Source: Sialis fuliginosa | Lineage: Eukaryota > Arthropoda > Insecta > Megaloptera > Sialidae | DNA length: 64,000 nucleotides | Direction of reading: 5' to 3' | Assembly (NCBI GenBank): GCA_961205875.1 | Contig: OY540812.1 | Coordinates: 9,424,001 to 9,488,000 of the forward strand | Shown: one piece after another, positions 36,501 through 47,928 of the stretch | Position numbering within the stretch: the first letter of the stretch is position 1 | Layout: every line of letters starts with the position of its first letter | The notes under the pieces: generated by a model | Database searches by the model: none | Told to the model about the DNA's origin: nothing | The model's input: the letters and a program-made list of their open reading frames with translations, nothing else | Position numbers and translations under genes: made by a program

Positions 36501-36797
36501 CGTAGTATTTGCTAGTACGTGGCTAATCCGGCACTGCTGCGAGAGTTCACTTAGAGATGCCATTTTTTTTATGAACCCATAATGTAAATTATTTTTTTAG
36601 GTGTGGGAGGTGTATTTACAGGAAAAGATGCATATGATAAAATTTGTGCAGGAGCTTCTGCAATTCAATTATATACTGCTTATGTCTACCATGGTCCCCC
36701 AAGAGTTACTAAAATAAAGAAAGAGTTAAATGAACTGTTGTCTAAAAATGGGTTTACAAATATTTCTGAAGCAACTGGATCGGGAGTACAGATGTAG
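33580..36797 (+). CDS. Dihydroorotate dehydrogenase paralogue, copy 2 (tandem duplicate)
   Basis: Six exons at the same positions and phases as copy 1: 33580-33591, 33663-33872, 34495-34694, 34782-34973, 35038-35390 and 36601-36797; 387 residues. The frame is intact and all splice sites are canonical, so it is not an obvious pseudogene. The FMN motifs ([25 protein letters not shown]) and the catalytic Ser in NISSPNTPS are kept. But the NTT motif that contacts orotate is SSTTALR here (residue 276 is Ser, where copy 1 and human N284 have Asn), GFN has become GFD at residue 145, and APD has become TPD. These suggest altered substrate handling or relaxed constraint. Intron 2 holds a MITE starting at the donor and intron 5 a 913-bp hAT-like insertion. 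The duplication arose after the gene had its six-exon form. Confidence 0.88.
33877..34264. mobile_element. Harbinger-like MITE starting at a splice donor (388 bp)
   Basis: Imperfect inverted ends: left GAGTCGGGCATATTACAAAC, right complement GAGCCCGCGCACAATACAAA. Flanked by TAA (33874-33876, 34265-34267). The left TAA is part of the donor GTAAG of DHODH copy 2 exon 2, whose G at +5 is the first MITE base. Confidence 0.65.
35624..36536. mobile_element. hAT-like element, CAGTGCCGGATTAAGCC ends (913 bp)
   Basis: Left CAGTGCCGGATTAAGCC, right-end complement CAGTGCCGGATTAGCC, flanked by a perfect 8-bp duplication CTGCGAGA (35616-35623, 36537-36544). A second end CAGTGGCGTCACTAGG at about 35672 suggests a nested, truncated copy of the 14087-15475 family. 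It lies in intron 5 of DHODH copy 2. Confidence 0.8.
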
Positions 36798-36862
36798 TTT
36801 TAAAAATATATTAATATATTTTTACGTTACATATTATTTTTTTGTAAACATTTTTAATAATA

Positions 36863-36868
36863 AATAAA
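36863..36868 (+). terminator. Poly(A) signal of DHODH copy 2
   Basis: AATAAA 65 nt after the stop codon of copy 2. Confidence 0.5.
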
Positions 36869-37550
36869 TGTATCAATTTATATTTAGAGTACTTCTTTAT
36901 ATTTTTTCCAATTATGTTCTGGATGTTATGGTAAATCTCTACGTAATGTAAATTGCCGTATCTATTAGAAAATATGTAAGAAAGTTTGTTTATGAATATT
37001 TTATTATTTTGGCGCCCTCGTTTATAATGTATATTTAGTACACCAACTAGATGGCAGTGTACATAAATGTACATTTTGTAATAGTTGTCAAATAAATGTG
37101 GAAATGTCAACCTTTTATTTAATATTTTATGATTTTTAAATGATTTCACTTTGTAAACAACATAAAATGTGTGTTATTTCAAATATAGAACATTAGTGTC
37201 GTTGGTACGGAAACAAATAATAATAGGCAGTTAAAATGTGGTTCGTATTTCTTTTATTGATTGTCAAGACTATTGACATTTATAGAACCTATTGATATTT
37301 ATCATTGTATATTTATATACATTTTTATAGTAGTTCTTGTTTATTTCGTTTTGATTTTTGTGTTATGTTTTCAGAAATAATAATAAATAAAGAATCTTCC
37401 AAATGGGTCAAATGAATAACCAACTTTGTGCAAATTCTCAAAGAATAATTTACTGTGAAACAAAAGTCACAAATTTAAAATATATGCCATACATTAAAAT
37501 TGTTGTTTTCAATATTTGATTCTACAATTGTATACATCCAAACTGTTAAT

Positions 37551-40500
37551 ATGTTACTCCTAAGTGCCTTAACTATTTCCTTAATCGAATTCATTGTAAA
37601 TGTCAATGGGAATTTTACTGTGACGTCTTCAGATGCAACAATTGATGACTTCACTGTTGACACTACCCCAGAATCATCCACAACATTTACAATTATAAAA
37701 GAATCTGTTTCTGAAAAACCTTTTTATCAACGTAAGTATTCGGAAATGTGTTCTTCATGTGTTGACATGAATTAAAAAACAATGTATTTTTGTTGTTAAC
37801 AGAAGTTTTTGATTCAATCGATGCCTGGAATAAACAAGAACGTAACTTCACTTCATTTTATATGCACGTGCCCTCCATGTTTAGTACAGGTGGAACATGT
37901 TCACGATGGCAACCCACCAATCATATATACTTCCAATTGGGCCACGCTTGCCTGTTTTTATCGCATTTGGCTCCTAATGGGTTACCTGGTCTTGTGTTTC
38001 TACGATTGGCAACACTACTCGCAAGTCTTTTACTCGCAGCGTGGGGCTTGGCAGTTATTTGTATGTATGATGCTTTCTTGTGGAATGTGGTTTTTGCTGC
38101 TGTCAATGCGCTACACGCCTGTGTGTTGTTATATTATGCAAGACCAATACGTTTCCCACCTGAAATTGAAGAGGTTTAGTACTTTTTTTTCAGGGTTGTA
38201 TATCTGATTTAATATGAACATTTATTTTTCTAGGTATATGAAGCTTTGTTTAGACCATTAAAAGTATCCAGAGCAAAGTTTAAAAAAGTTCTCGGATGCA
38301 TGAAAATCATACGAACATTAAAATATCAAGAAGTATATGCACAAGAAAAAGCAACTAAGGTTGATAGTCTATCACTTGTTTTGTCTGGCAAGTAAGTATT
38401 GTTTCACTAAAATAAATCTCGTTTTTTCATTGCATAAAACTTTTTTCCCCTTAAATGTGCTATTTTTTTAATCAACAATATAAACAAAATTGTATATTTT
38501 AATTTTAGACTTGTAGTTTCGCAAGGTGGTCGTGCTTTACATATTGTGTTTCCTCATCAATTTCTTGATAGTCCTGAGTGGTTTGGAGTGTCAACAGATG
38601 AATATTTTCAAGTGAGCATCACAGCAATGGAATGGTCACGAGTACTTATATGGCATCGTGATAAATTGCGGCTCTCTATAATCACAGACCAATTTTTGCA
38701 AGCTGTATTTGATCATATTTTAGGCAGAGATGTTGTTAAAAAACTTATGCAGGTTTGTATATAATTATTTTCAGTTCATAAAAAATCATTTTTAAATGTT
38801 TTATTCATTATATTGAAAATAAAATATAAATTCATTTGTTAATAAATAATTTTACAGGTAAGTGAAACAATGGCAGCTAGTAACAATGGTCACGTCCCTA
38901 ATATGGAAGATGGAGATGATAAACCAATGTTGATTGTTAAGAAACAAGGTGATGGTCCGGGAATTACAGCTCTAATAAACAGACAGTTACAAGGTATTTA
39001 TCGTTTTAAAATTTGTATGTATTAATAGCTGCGTGTTGTATGATTTATTTTATTTTGATTTTTTTTTATTTAGAAAAACTAATATGTTAAATTGTTAAAT
39101 AAATCATTTCATGATGTACAGTCGGGCCTCGACTTCTGCTACATTGACATTCAATATTTAGAGACATTCCATTTTTATATAGTTGAGAATGATTTATTAT
39201 TGGTTTCAGTTTATAATATTTTTAACAAATAATGTTGAAAGTAAAGTTGGGTCCCCATTGTATTTTGTATAAATATAAGAATAACAAATGTTTGGATGTA
39301 CCTTTTTAGTTCAATGTGCATTTTTTAGAAACCTCAGAAAATTACGTAGAAATTATTGCAGTAATATTTATATAATTTCTTATTTTAGTAAAAATAATGA
39401 ATGTACAAATTTTTTTTTTTTAATTGAAATTAATAAGATTTTTTTTGTTTTTCAAAGTGTGCATGTTTTTTAGATGTATACCTACTACTATATTGCTAAA
39501 CAAATTACTGATGTCAGTTATGTATTTATGTAACTACTATATAATTTATTTGAATATTTAGTGCTAAAATATAAATATAGTATTAATTAGAAATAGCATT
39601 TTAGATTGAGTATAATTTTATTTATTAATTATATTATATATATAATTTTTATGCTTTACGACTGTAGATCTATACATTATTATATATCATATTTATGTGC
39701 ATGATAAATTTTTAATTTCTTCCTTGAAAAATATAATTTTATACTTCATGTAATTAAAATATTTAGTTCGGTATTATAAAGAAATTACTAAAATTTGCTA
39801 GCTTGCAAGCACTTTGAAACAAGGTATCAAACTTATATGATGTTTATTGACAGTTTTGCATGTGATAAATAGAACAGTGATAATTTGGTGATATACATGA
39901 AAAAAAATGTGTACGATTAGTCACCAAATTCTAAAATAAATCCATAGAAAATACCACAGAATTAATTAACACTTCATTAAAATTTTTATCAATTTCTTTA
40001 TAATATCAGACATTAGTTAGTTTACTTAAAATATGTATTTTACATTTACAAAATGGTTTTTGAACAAGTCAAGGAAGTAATTATGAATAGGTAATTCTAT
40101 TTTTATTGCGGTTCAAGTTAGTGATAGGCATTTTGAATTAAATCAATATAACATATCCATAAGTACTGTCTAATACGGTTTCAAAATGATATAATTTCCA
40201 AGTTTGTATATCGTACTTGTAAGAACTGAAATGTGTGATATTTTCGATATGTATTTAATGAAACAGTGGGATATGAAAGCTTGCTAGTGACTGAAGCTGT
40301 GGTTGTTGTTCCATGTAGAGGAGCATGCTCCCTTGCTGTGTAACCCCGCCCCCCCTCGCCACGTCCTGCTGTTGGCGCGCTCAGTCCGCCCTCAGGGCCC
40401 GCCCGCCGTTCCCATTTAGCCTGCTATCTTGTCTCTCTGCGTGCGTGTACTAGATGTGTAGATGTAATAGGTAAGGTAAGTTGTCGCTGTTTGAATATTG

Positions 40501-41715
40501 TTGTGCTGTTGTTGGTGGTGGTTTTTGTTTATTTTTTATTTTTGCTTCTTCTTTTAATTTTTTGTAAAATGTGAAATTGGTGTCTATTCCATTAAATTCA
40601 GGGTTGCCAACTGTGGAATCTTATGAAATATAATATGTATATATAGTTAGTATTAATAATTATCAGTACGTATTAATATTAATCACAACCTAACCTAACC
40701 CTATTTGTTGATTTGTATTAATAAATTATTAATAATTTTCAATTTACTGTAACATATATATCTATATATATATATGTATGTAATAAAAATAACTTTATTG
40801 TCTAAACGTTAAAATTTATCAAAGAAAAAGTATATACAAGCAAGCTTTTGATTCACCGAATCATCGTCAGGATTTTAAAAAGAAGATTTGAGAAAATTGT
40901 TGTAAATCTCAAGAATATTCTTGAGATTTATGATGAAATAAGAACATATTAATATAATGTTTTTAAATAGAAAGAGTTGAGTTGGCAACTTATAATATAT
41001 AATAAATAATTTTAATTGGTTTTCTGCAAAATTATATTTTGATAATTTATTGATTATTTTCTAATCAATAATAATATATATATGTATATATATTGACTAG
41101 CATAACGGTGAACCTTTAACGAGTAATTGAAATTGACGTAATGTATAGAATTATTTGTGTTGAGTTGAATGTCATATGTGTGTTGCTTTCTTAACATCAT
41201 CGTATTAGTAACAAAGCGTTTGTGTGTTGGCAGCTTTGCCTAGGATAAGGTACTACTATTGTGGTAAGTTTGAAATATCCCCCTTCTTCACTACTACGTT
41301 GGCTCTTCCTACAATCTTATTATTTTTTATTCAGAATTTATGTTGCTAATATTGTCAATATTAGTTGTTTATACAATTTGGTCAATATGTATTAAAAATA
41401 TTGTAAATATATTTTAATGTTTACTTATTATGTTTTCAGTGTTGTTTAATGCATGTGTTTGAAGTGTTACTGTAATTTAGAGTTGGTTTTTTAAAATTAT
41501 ATTGGATTGGTATTATTATTAGTAAAATATTATGATTTTAATTGCACTCAGTATATCTTCAATAAAAATTAAGAGCCAACATTCCTTCAAGTTGTTCTAT
41601 TTAACTTAATAAACATAAATAATTACAATTAACTTGAATTACTGCAGCAGCGGGTGACCCAGATGCGTGGAGATTGGGCCGAATTGAAGAAGCAGACCAC
41701 GAAACACCTGTCTGA
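37551..41715 (+). CDS. bves: Popeye domain-containing protein (Bves/POPDC family)
   Basis: Six exons: 37551-37731, 37803-38173, 38234-38391, 38509-38752, 38858-38993 and 41648-41715; 385 residues. The N-terminus is extracellular-type with N-glycosylation sites (NFT). Three hydrophobic segments follow between about residues 95 and 175 (for example LRLATLLASLLLAAWGLAVI). The cytosolic Popeye domain holds RPLKVSRAKFKK, VDSLSLVLSGKLVVS, ALHIVF, the cAMP-binding motifs FLDSPEW (D257-E260) and FQVSITA, and WHRDKLRLSI. Popeye proteins are membrane cAMP sensors that bind TREK-type channels and act in muscle. This splice form ends DHETPV, whose last three residues fit a class I PDZ ligand. The start at 37551 begins a hydrophobic leader; a more upstream in-frame leucine codon is not used. 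Alternative last exons are annotated separately. The final intron is 2.65 kb. Confidence 0.9.
39766..40012. mobile_element. Diverged PIF/Harbinger-like MITE (247 bp)
   Basis: Relative of 936-1267: left GTTCGGTATTATAAAGAAAT, right complement TGTCTGATATTATAAAGAAA, shared inner block GCAAGCACTTTGAAACAAGGTATCAAACTTATATGA in part. TTA on each side. It lies in the last Popeye intron. Confidence 0.65.
40319..40419 (+). CDS. bves: Alternative GC-rich last exon of the Popeye gene
   Basis: After an acceptor-like CCATGTAG, the frame continuing exon 38858-38993 (phase 1) is open for 33 residues and stops at 40417-40419. The first residues read EEHAPLL directly after INRQLQ. The exon is about two-thirds GC in a region otherwise mostly AT, and the peptide tail is Pro/Arg/Leu-rich. 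A tandem donor-like GGTAAGGTAAG follows at about 40470. It would give a form with a different C-terminus lacking the PDZ-type end. The GC-richness could also mark an internal promoter. Transcript data would decide. Confidence 0.55.
40784..40905 (-). mobile_element. Penelope-like remnant
   Basis: Shares TAAACGTTAAAATTTATCAA and GCAAGCTTTTGATTCAC with 12889-13096. On the minus strand, 40870-40846 reads CTGACGA, hairpin GATTC-GGT-GAATC, then AAAA in place of GAAA. It lies in the last Popeye intron. Confidence 0.5.
41234..41263 (+). CDS. bves: Candidate 30-nt microexon of the Popeye gene
   Basis: Thirty bases between an acceptor (TTGGCAG) and a strong donor (GTAAGTTT). It is phase 1 to phase 1, so it can be included or skipped without changing frame, adding LPRIRYYYC plus one residue at the junction, just before the last exon. 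Confidence 0.45.
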
Positions 41716-44396
41716 AATCTTCGGACATTCTTGTTATCCGCGTGCATTGAATATATGGCTTTAATCTACACATCACAATACCAACCTAAGTTGTTCCAAA
41801 TATGTACATTATATACACTTATATTATTATATACCTATACATATATTTCATCTTCCCTATGACAAATTGAGATAATATTTTTGAACCTGAATGAAGATAT
41901 AATAATTCTAGTTAAGTATAGTCAGTCAAATATGTATTTTTGTTAGTGGGAAATGAGTGTCTGATAAAATCTTGTTGTTATTGTTGATTGTCAACTTAAC
42001 TTGCTGTGCAAGATATGTCTTAAAAAATCGTAAAAATAATAAATCAATACCGTTAGTCAAAAATTGTTCTTTCTGTAAGTCTTTTATATTAATTATATTA
42101 TCTAGATAGTCATACATTAAAAATATTTAGGTACCTATATGAAATTAAATTTTTGCAATATAAATTAGAATGATAATGTGTATATAATAAAAGGTGTTTG
42201 AAAAATATTTTAATTTAATTAACGATTCTAACTTCAAGATTATTGCAAAAGCTTCGAAGCTTGCAATTGTATTTTCAAAATTACATTATTATATGTATTT
42301 TGATCTGATGTTTTTTGTGTGATCTCATATATGAGCGTATGAATTATATACACAATATTCATTTAAAAATGTATCTATAAAAGTGTTAAACATAAAATAC
42401 ATACTTTTTGATTTGAAACAGACTTAATGAATTATAAATTCACCGAAAATGATACTCATAGTATATAAGATTTTTATTTTAAATTTGATCTGCAGCTTAC
42501 AAGCATGGAAATATTTATGTGATGCAAATTTTTAAAATTATATTTTTATAATTGGACTAATTGTGATTTATTTTTAACATTGTATATTTTATAATTTTAT
42601 AGATATTTTTTACATTTCTAAAGGTGTGCAATCTCATTACTGTATTATATTTTAAATACTTCATTTTATTTTGTTCCTTAAAGTGTTAAAAATATGTTAC
42701 TGCACTTTTAAAATAAATATATGTACGCTTTTTTATAACAAAAACTTATTTTAGTTTCTCGTAGTTTTCTTTATATTTTTATATCTGAATTCACTGAACT
42801 GTTGATGTCACTAAAGAAACACTAGAATATTGTAACTGTTTTTATTACATAATAATTTCGTGATTTTTGATGTTTATTTTATTAGGTCCTAGACTCTAAG
42901 AAATAAATAATGTGATCAATTTGTCTGATTATTTTAAATTATACGTCTTTTCTAATAGTATAGAGACTATTAAATATATTAACCACTTACCTGATAATCT
43001 GTGTTTGAAAAAACAAAAAGTACATTCAATACTCAAAGTCGTTTGAATAAGTTATTCGTGGTAACTGATTTGTGTTCGGAAAGTGGTAAAATTAATATAA
43101 ACGTAGGTAGTAAATTGATTAAATATAGTTTTGTCTAGGGAATTCTATTATTACACAAGAGAGCTTGTAATGTTAATTAATATTATGAATATAAATCTAT
43201 ACACTGATAATTTGTATCATACAATAGATGTTTAACTGTACATAAATAAATATAATTACATGAATTGATTCTTCTTGTCTAAATTAGTGAATAATAAAAT
43301 GTATATAAATGTAATCATGAATATTCAGTGAACTTGGGTAGAAAAATATGAATTATAATAAACTTATCAAAATCTAACATTTCAAAATAAACGGTCCAAC
43401 TGGTTACAGTTATCACATTATCTGTGTTAATATATTGATCTGCCGTATTCTACAATAAATTATAGTCATGTGTATAAACTCGTTAACCATTAACTGCAAC
43501 AAATATGCATTTACCTACTAATGTGATGTTATATTAAGTATTTTTTGTAAATTAGATTTAAGTCTTGTTATTTTTCAATGTTACTGTTACTTTCAATAAG
43601 AGTAAATTAATAACATTTAAAATTTAAAATATGATTTTTTATTCTTCCTAGTCAATATTATAGTGCCATATTTTTGCACAAATTGTTATATATTATATGA
43701 TTTCTGCATTTTTTATGTGTTGAAGTAACATTGAAAAATATACATATATATATTCAATATATTAGATTTGATAAAAAAGAAATGTATAGTAACAAAATTA
43801 ACTATGTAAATTAATAATTATGCTCATGATGTAATTTATTGATAATGTTGACAATAATGTAATGGGAAAGATTAATAATTTTTTAAACATTCTACAACTA
43901 TTTTTTAAATTGTAAACAATTTTTATTGTATGTAGTACTACTTTAACAGAGTAAAATGTAATGATTTTTACTAATTATGAAAAAAAATTGATTTTTTTTA
44001 AGGGTTCCTTAACTAAAAAGAAAGGGTTATTCAAATCTAATATATTACAATATTGCATCTATTGTGTATAATATATGCTATAACGTACTGAAACTAACAT
44101 GTTAGTGGTTAATATATAAATATTCTAAGTTGTTTATTGTAAAAATAATATATGGGAAAAACAACAACATTGAATATAATAGCTGATGTATTTTTATTAA
44201 AACAAATTTCCTAATAAATACACTTCACAGTTAATTAATATATCTGTAATGAATTATTTAATTGAATCTTAATTAAAATTAATTTTAAATGGGATATTAA
44301 TAAAAAAAACCTAATCCTCAAGAGTCCTATACTACTGAAAAGAGAAACTGAATTCTTAGTCACATTAAAACAAAATATCTACATTTTAATCATTAA

Positions 44397-44567
44397 CACT
44401 TAATCGGTCGGCCTTATCAGTGCAGACTTTCACTGCGTAACCGGCAAAACATAATATTAAATTTCTTATGAAATCAGTTCAAGCGTAACTTGTGTTTAAT
44501 TGTAATACTTATGTTTATTTACACTGATAACAAAAGACACATTAATGTGTTGGCGACCAGTTAAGTG
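44397..44567. mobile_element. piggyBac-type MITE (171 bp)
   Basis: Ends CACTTAATCGGTCGGCC and complement CACTTAACTGGTCGCC, flanked by TTAA (44393-44396, 44568-44571). Confidence 0.7.
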
Positions 44568-45003
44568 TTAATAAAATAATATCACTTGATACGTGTTTTG
44601 ACTTCACAAGAATTCATTATCATTAAGTGAATTGCTATTATAAATCTTCAATATTAAAATAAATACATGTTTAAACAAAATATATATATAAGTATAATGA
44701 ATTATGAAATATTCATTTAACTTTTTTATTAAATCAAAAAGGACCAGGGTTAAATAACTTAAATTTTCTTTCACTGTTAATAACTTGTAATTTTTATTTT
44801 TTGTAGATTTTTCACTTTAAAAAAGGATTCAATTTGTATCTGTGTATGTATGAGTGTTAACGTTTCACTGATTTTTTCTCTTAAAATTACGCTGGCGTAA
44901 TAAATATAACATACATTAATGAAATAATTAAACTGTAGGTACGTCTAAATATATCTCTTAAATAAATGTTTTTATTCCAATTTGCTTTAAATTTAATTTT
45001 TAA

Positions 45004-45423
45004 CACTTTCGCGGACAGTACTTTGATGAAATGCCTCACATAAATGCACACCTCTTTTTATCAGCATTTAACTTAATTTGTATAAAAAGTAAAATTCGTT
45101 ATCATATTTTTTTTAATTTAATTTTTTTTGCAAAAAATGCAAGTCATTTCCTAAAATCAAGCAATAGTAATTTACATATAAAATAAATTCCTCTCAGAGA
45201 AAGAACCTCACCTCACAACAAGTATAAAAAGCCTCTATATACATATTAGTTAGGGGCTATGCAATTTATAGGGATAGAGACTAATCAACAAGATTTTAAA
45301 TAGAAAATTTGTTTACATTTTCAGTCATGTGCATATTTGTTGCTATCATTGGTGACTGCAAATGCAGTACTGTCCCAAAACATCATTAATTGACTGCAAA
45401 TGCAAGCACTGTCCGCGAAAGTA
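45004..45423. mobile_element. piggyBac-type MITE (420 bp)
   Basis: Ends CACTTTCGCGGACAGTACTT and complement TACTTTCGCGGACAGTGC, flanked by TTAA (45000-45003, 45424-45427). An internal TGCAAATGCAGTACTGTCCC repeats part of the end sequence. Confidence 0.75.
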
Positions 45424-46485
45424 TTAATATTTCAAAAATGTAATCTATTTAGTTTTAAATTGATACTGAGAAAAATCAGAGAAATGAAGAAAAAAAACAA
45501 TCCTTTTCAAACAGGTGAATAAGAAATCTAGTACCTGTAGACAAATCAATACAATTGCCTTCAACCCTTTTAGGAGTCATCTTTGGATTGTTAAATGTAA
45601 TAAATAAATAAAACATCTACTTATATATTTGTGCAAGTGTCAAATGGTGCAATTGCATTTAGCTGTTGTTAGCATAAAAACAGTATTTGAATCAAATTGT
45701 AAAAAATAATGTTTACTCAAGAACTGAATAAATAACATAAAACAGTATGCTCAAGATTGTCTTATATTTCAACATATTTTATAGTGTTACAAATTTCAGT
45801 AATATTGAAATCTTATAATGGTAAAATTTTCAAGTGATTGCATTTAAAATGATCGAATTTATTAAAGCAGTTACATATGTACCTATTTAGAAGCCAAGAT
45901 TCGTCATGACTGACAAGTGTTCCGTGGTATTATTTTTAAATAACATACTGATTTGTAAATTATCAGTAATTAGTGTCCCATGTAATTTTGTTTCGCAGCA
46001 GGAAGGAAGTAATTTTTAGAAATCAAATGGTTTCATGCGTTTGTGCCTGACACAACTACACAAGTTGCCGATGTCTTGAACAGGCACATTTTAGGAAAAA
46101 ATGTTTATTTTTCCAAATTTTCTCCATTTTTAAAATAAATAAATTGAATATTTAAAAAAAATTTTTGTAAAACATATTTTTTTATCTATGAAATTGATTA
46201 ATTATTTCTTACATACAAATCATTATTTTAATAACCCATTTGGTGATCTATTATACAAATAATACCACTGAGTATTTCATATAAATTATAAAACATCTAA
46301 AAAAATAAAATGTCATTTACCTCCGTCAGACATCACATTATACGTTATTGTAGCCAGTCAATAATGTATAATCTAGCGCATAATTTTTTAACGCATTAAC
46401 AGATACACTTCAACCTTCGACAAAATATCATATTACCAAAAGTAAAATAAAATATAACAAACAGAATAAAACAATGGTTATGACT

Positions 46486-46626
46486 TATCAAATATAAATC
46501 CCCTAAACATAAAAATTGTAAGGGTTAGTTTTGTTTCAATAGCAATGCTATCATCATCAGAGTCCTAATGAGTCTAAACCGTCTAAACTCTTACAATTTT
46601 TGTGGTTAGGGGATTTGTATTTGATA
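46486..46626 (-). mobile_element. Penelope-like fold-back with hammerhead-type core
   Basis: Arms TATCAAATATAAATCCCCTA and its inverse, extending about 37 bp. On the minus strand, 46560-46533 reads CTGATGA, a 6-bp hairpin GATAGC-ATT-GCTATT (one G-U pair), then GAAAC. Confidence 0.55.
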
Positions 46627-46810
46627 AAATAAAATATTTATATTATTTATCAAATTCACTATTTGCTAGTAAATAAAAGACATTTTGTTCAGATTAGTCA
46701 CAAAAATGCTTGTTATATGCAAAATATACACAATACTTATTTTTATTGAAATTACTTATTTACAAATTGTGTTCTTAAATATTAAGAATATTAAAACTAC
46801 TTACAATGTT

Positions 46811-47325
46811 TCATGGCCATGAAATTTTCTGTTTTGTTTTTTTTGTTAAAGGTACCGTGTCATCACTTAAAACTGACATATTTCTTTTTAAGTTATTTGC
46901 TGATATGTCTTTTTTGTCATTCTGATTTAGTTTTACAAGTTTCTTTTCTCTTTCATCCTCTGAATTTATGCGGATTTTTCTAATGTTATCTGATAGTTTT
47001 GTTGAAAAGTTACTTCTATTATTGATTTCATTTTTTTCTGTTTTTTCATCTGATTGTTTAGAATGACGAGACGGACGAGACACTCGTTGTTCTAATGGAA
47101 GGATGACTCTCGAATATATATCCAACAATTTGGATCGTTGTAAAACATCTATGTCAGGTATATTAATACATCTCTAAAAATTGTTTAAATAAATGAATTA
47201 TTTATAATTTAAAAACATATTTTTTAGTAACAAACCCTAATTAAAGTTTTTCTTATACTTTCATCAGACATTAAATGAGGACTTAACAAATCATTAATGT
47301 CATTAACTGTCAAACATTCTGTCAT
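46811..47325 (-). CDS. Ashwin-like protein (C2orf49 family)
   Basis: Two exons on the minus strand: 47325-47236 (donor GTTTGT) and 47173-46811 (stop); 150 residues, phase 0 junction. The N-terminal part LLSPHLMSDESIRKTLIRRC and the block KLLDIYSRVILPLEQR resemble the conserved ashwin region (HPELLS, then a LYxxHxIPLPQR-type motif). The rest is Lys/Asn/Ser-rich, and the end KKTKQKISWP has the basic-then-TWP-like finish of the family. It is shorter than the vertebrate protein. Ashwin is a nuclear partner of the tRNA-splicing ligase (RTCB) complex. It is transcribed divergently from Rev3 with about 600 bp between start codons. The family call rests on remembered motifs. Confidence 0.6.
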
Positions 47326-47928
47326 ATTGATGTATAGTGTAATCAAATTGGTCGAACACTGTTTTAATACGGTTAAATAAATATATAATTAATAATATAA
47401 TATTTTAATAATTGTAACTATTTTTCTTCAAACATTATATAGAGAATTAAATATTTTTGAAAATATATAACCTAAAACATTCTACTTTGAAGCACAGAAT
47501 AAAAAATGCTTTGAAGGCCGTGCTTTGAAGTTGTTTGAAGTTTAAAAAATTCAGTTGTGTTGCAGAATTCCCACATCACATGGGTGTAGGATATCATAGA
47601 GATAATTATCTCTATCCATAAGGTTCCTATGTCCATGGCAGAACTGGCCGCAATACCGCCACTCATAGATAAATAAAAACCTGTGACCGCCACTTCCAAA
47701 AGGTTCGTGTTGTTGTGAAACATGTATTTCTATAATTGTTGTTTAAACAAGTTAGAAAAAGGTTTGTTTTATTTTGAACGTGTGCGTACAATCAAAAATA
47801 ATACATAAATATGTGTATACATTTCTGTCGTTAGTGAATTTACTTTTATAATATTTTAAATGTCAGCTATCTGCATTGTATAGAATAACATAAATATCTA
47901 CATTCTACATTGTTAATATACTTTAAAC
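47326..47928. promoter_or_regulatory. Divergent promoter region, ashwin-like / Rev3
   Basis: 603 bp between two start codons facing away from each other. It probably holds both promoters. An ATG-initiated 83-codon frame on the minus strand (47723-47472) fills part of it and is noted as a finding. No clear TATA box. Confidence 0.45.

Larger units (their letters stand above)
41716..46810. other. Long AT-rich intergenic region / Popeye 3' UTR
   Basis: No gene is recognised on either strand. It probably includes the Popeye 3' UTR. It holds two TTAA-flanked MITEs and one Penelope-like fold-back, annotated separately; the rest is unstructured AT-rich sequence. Confidence 0.6.
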
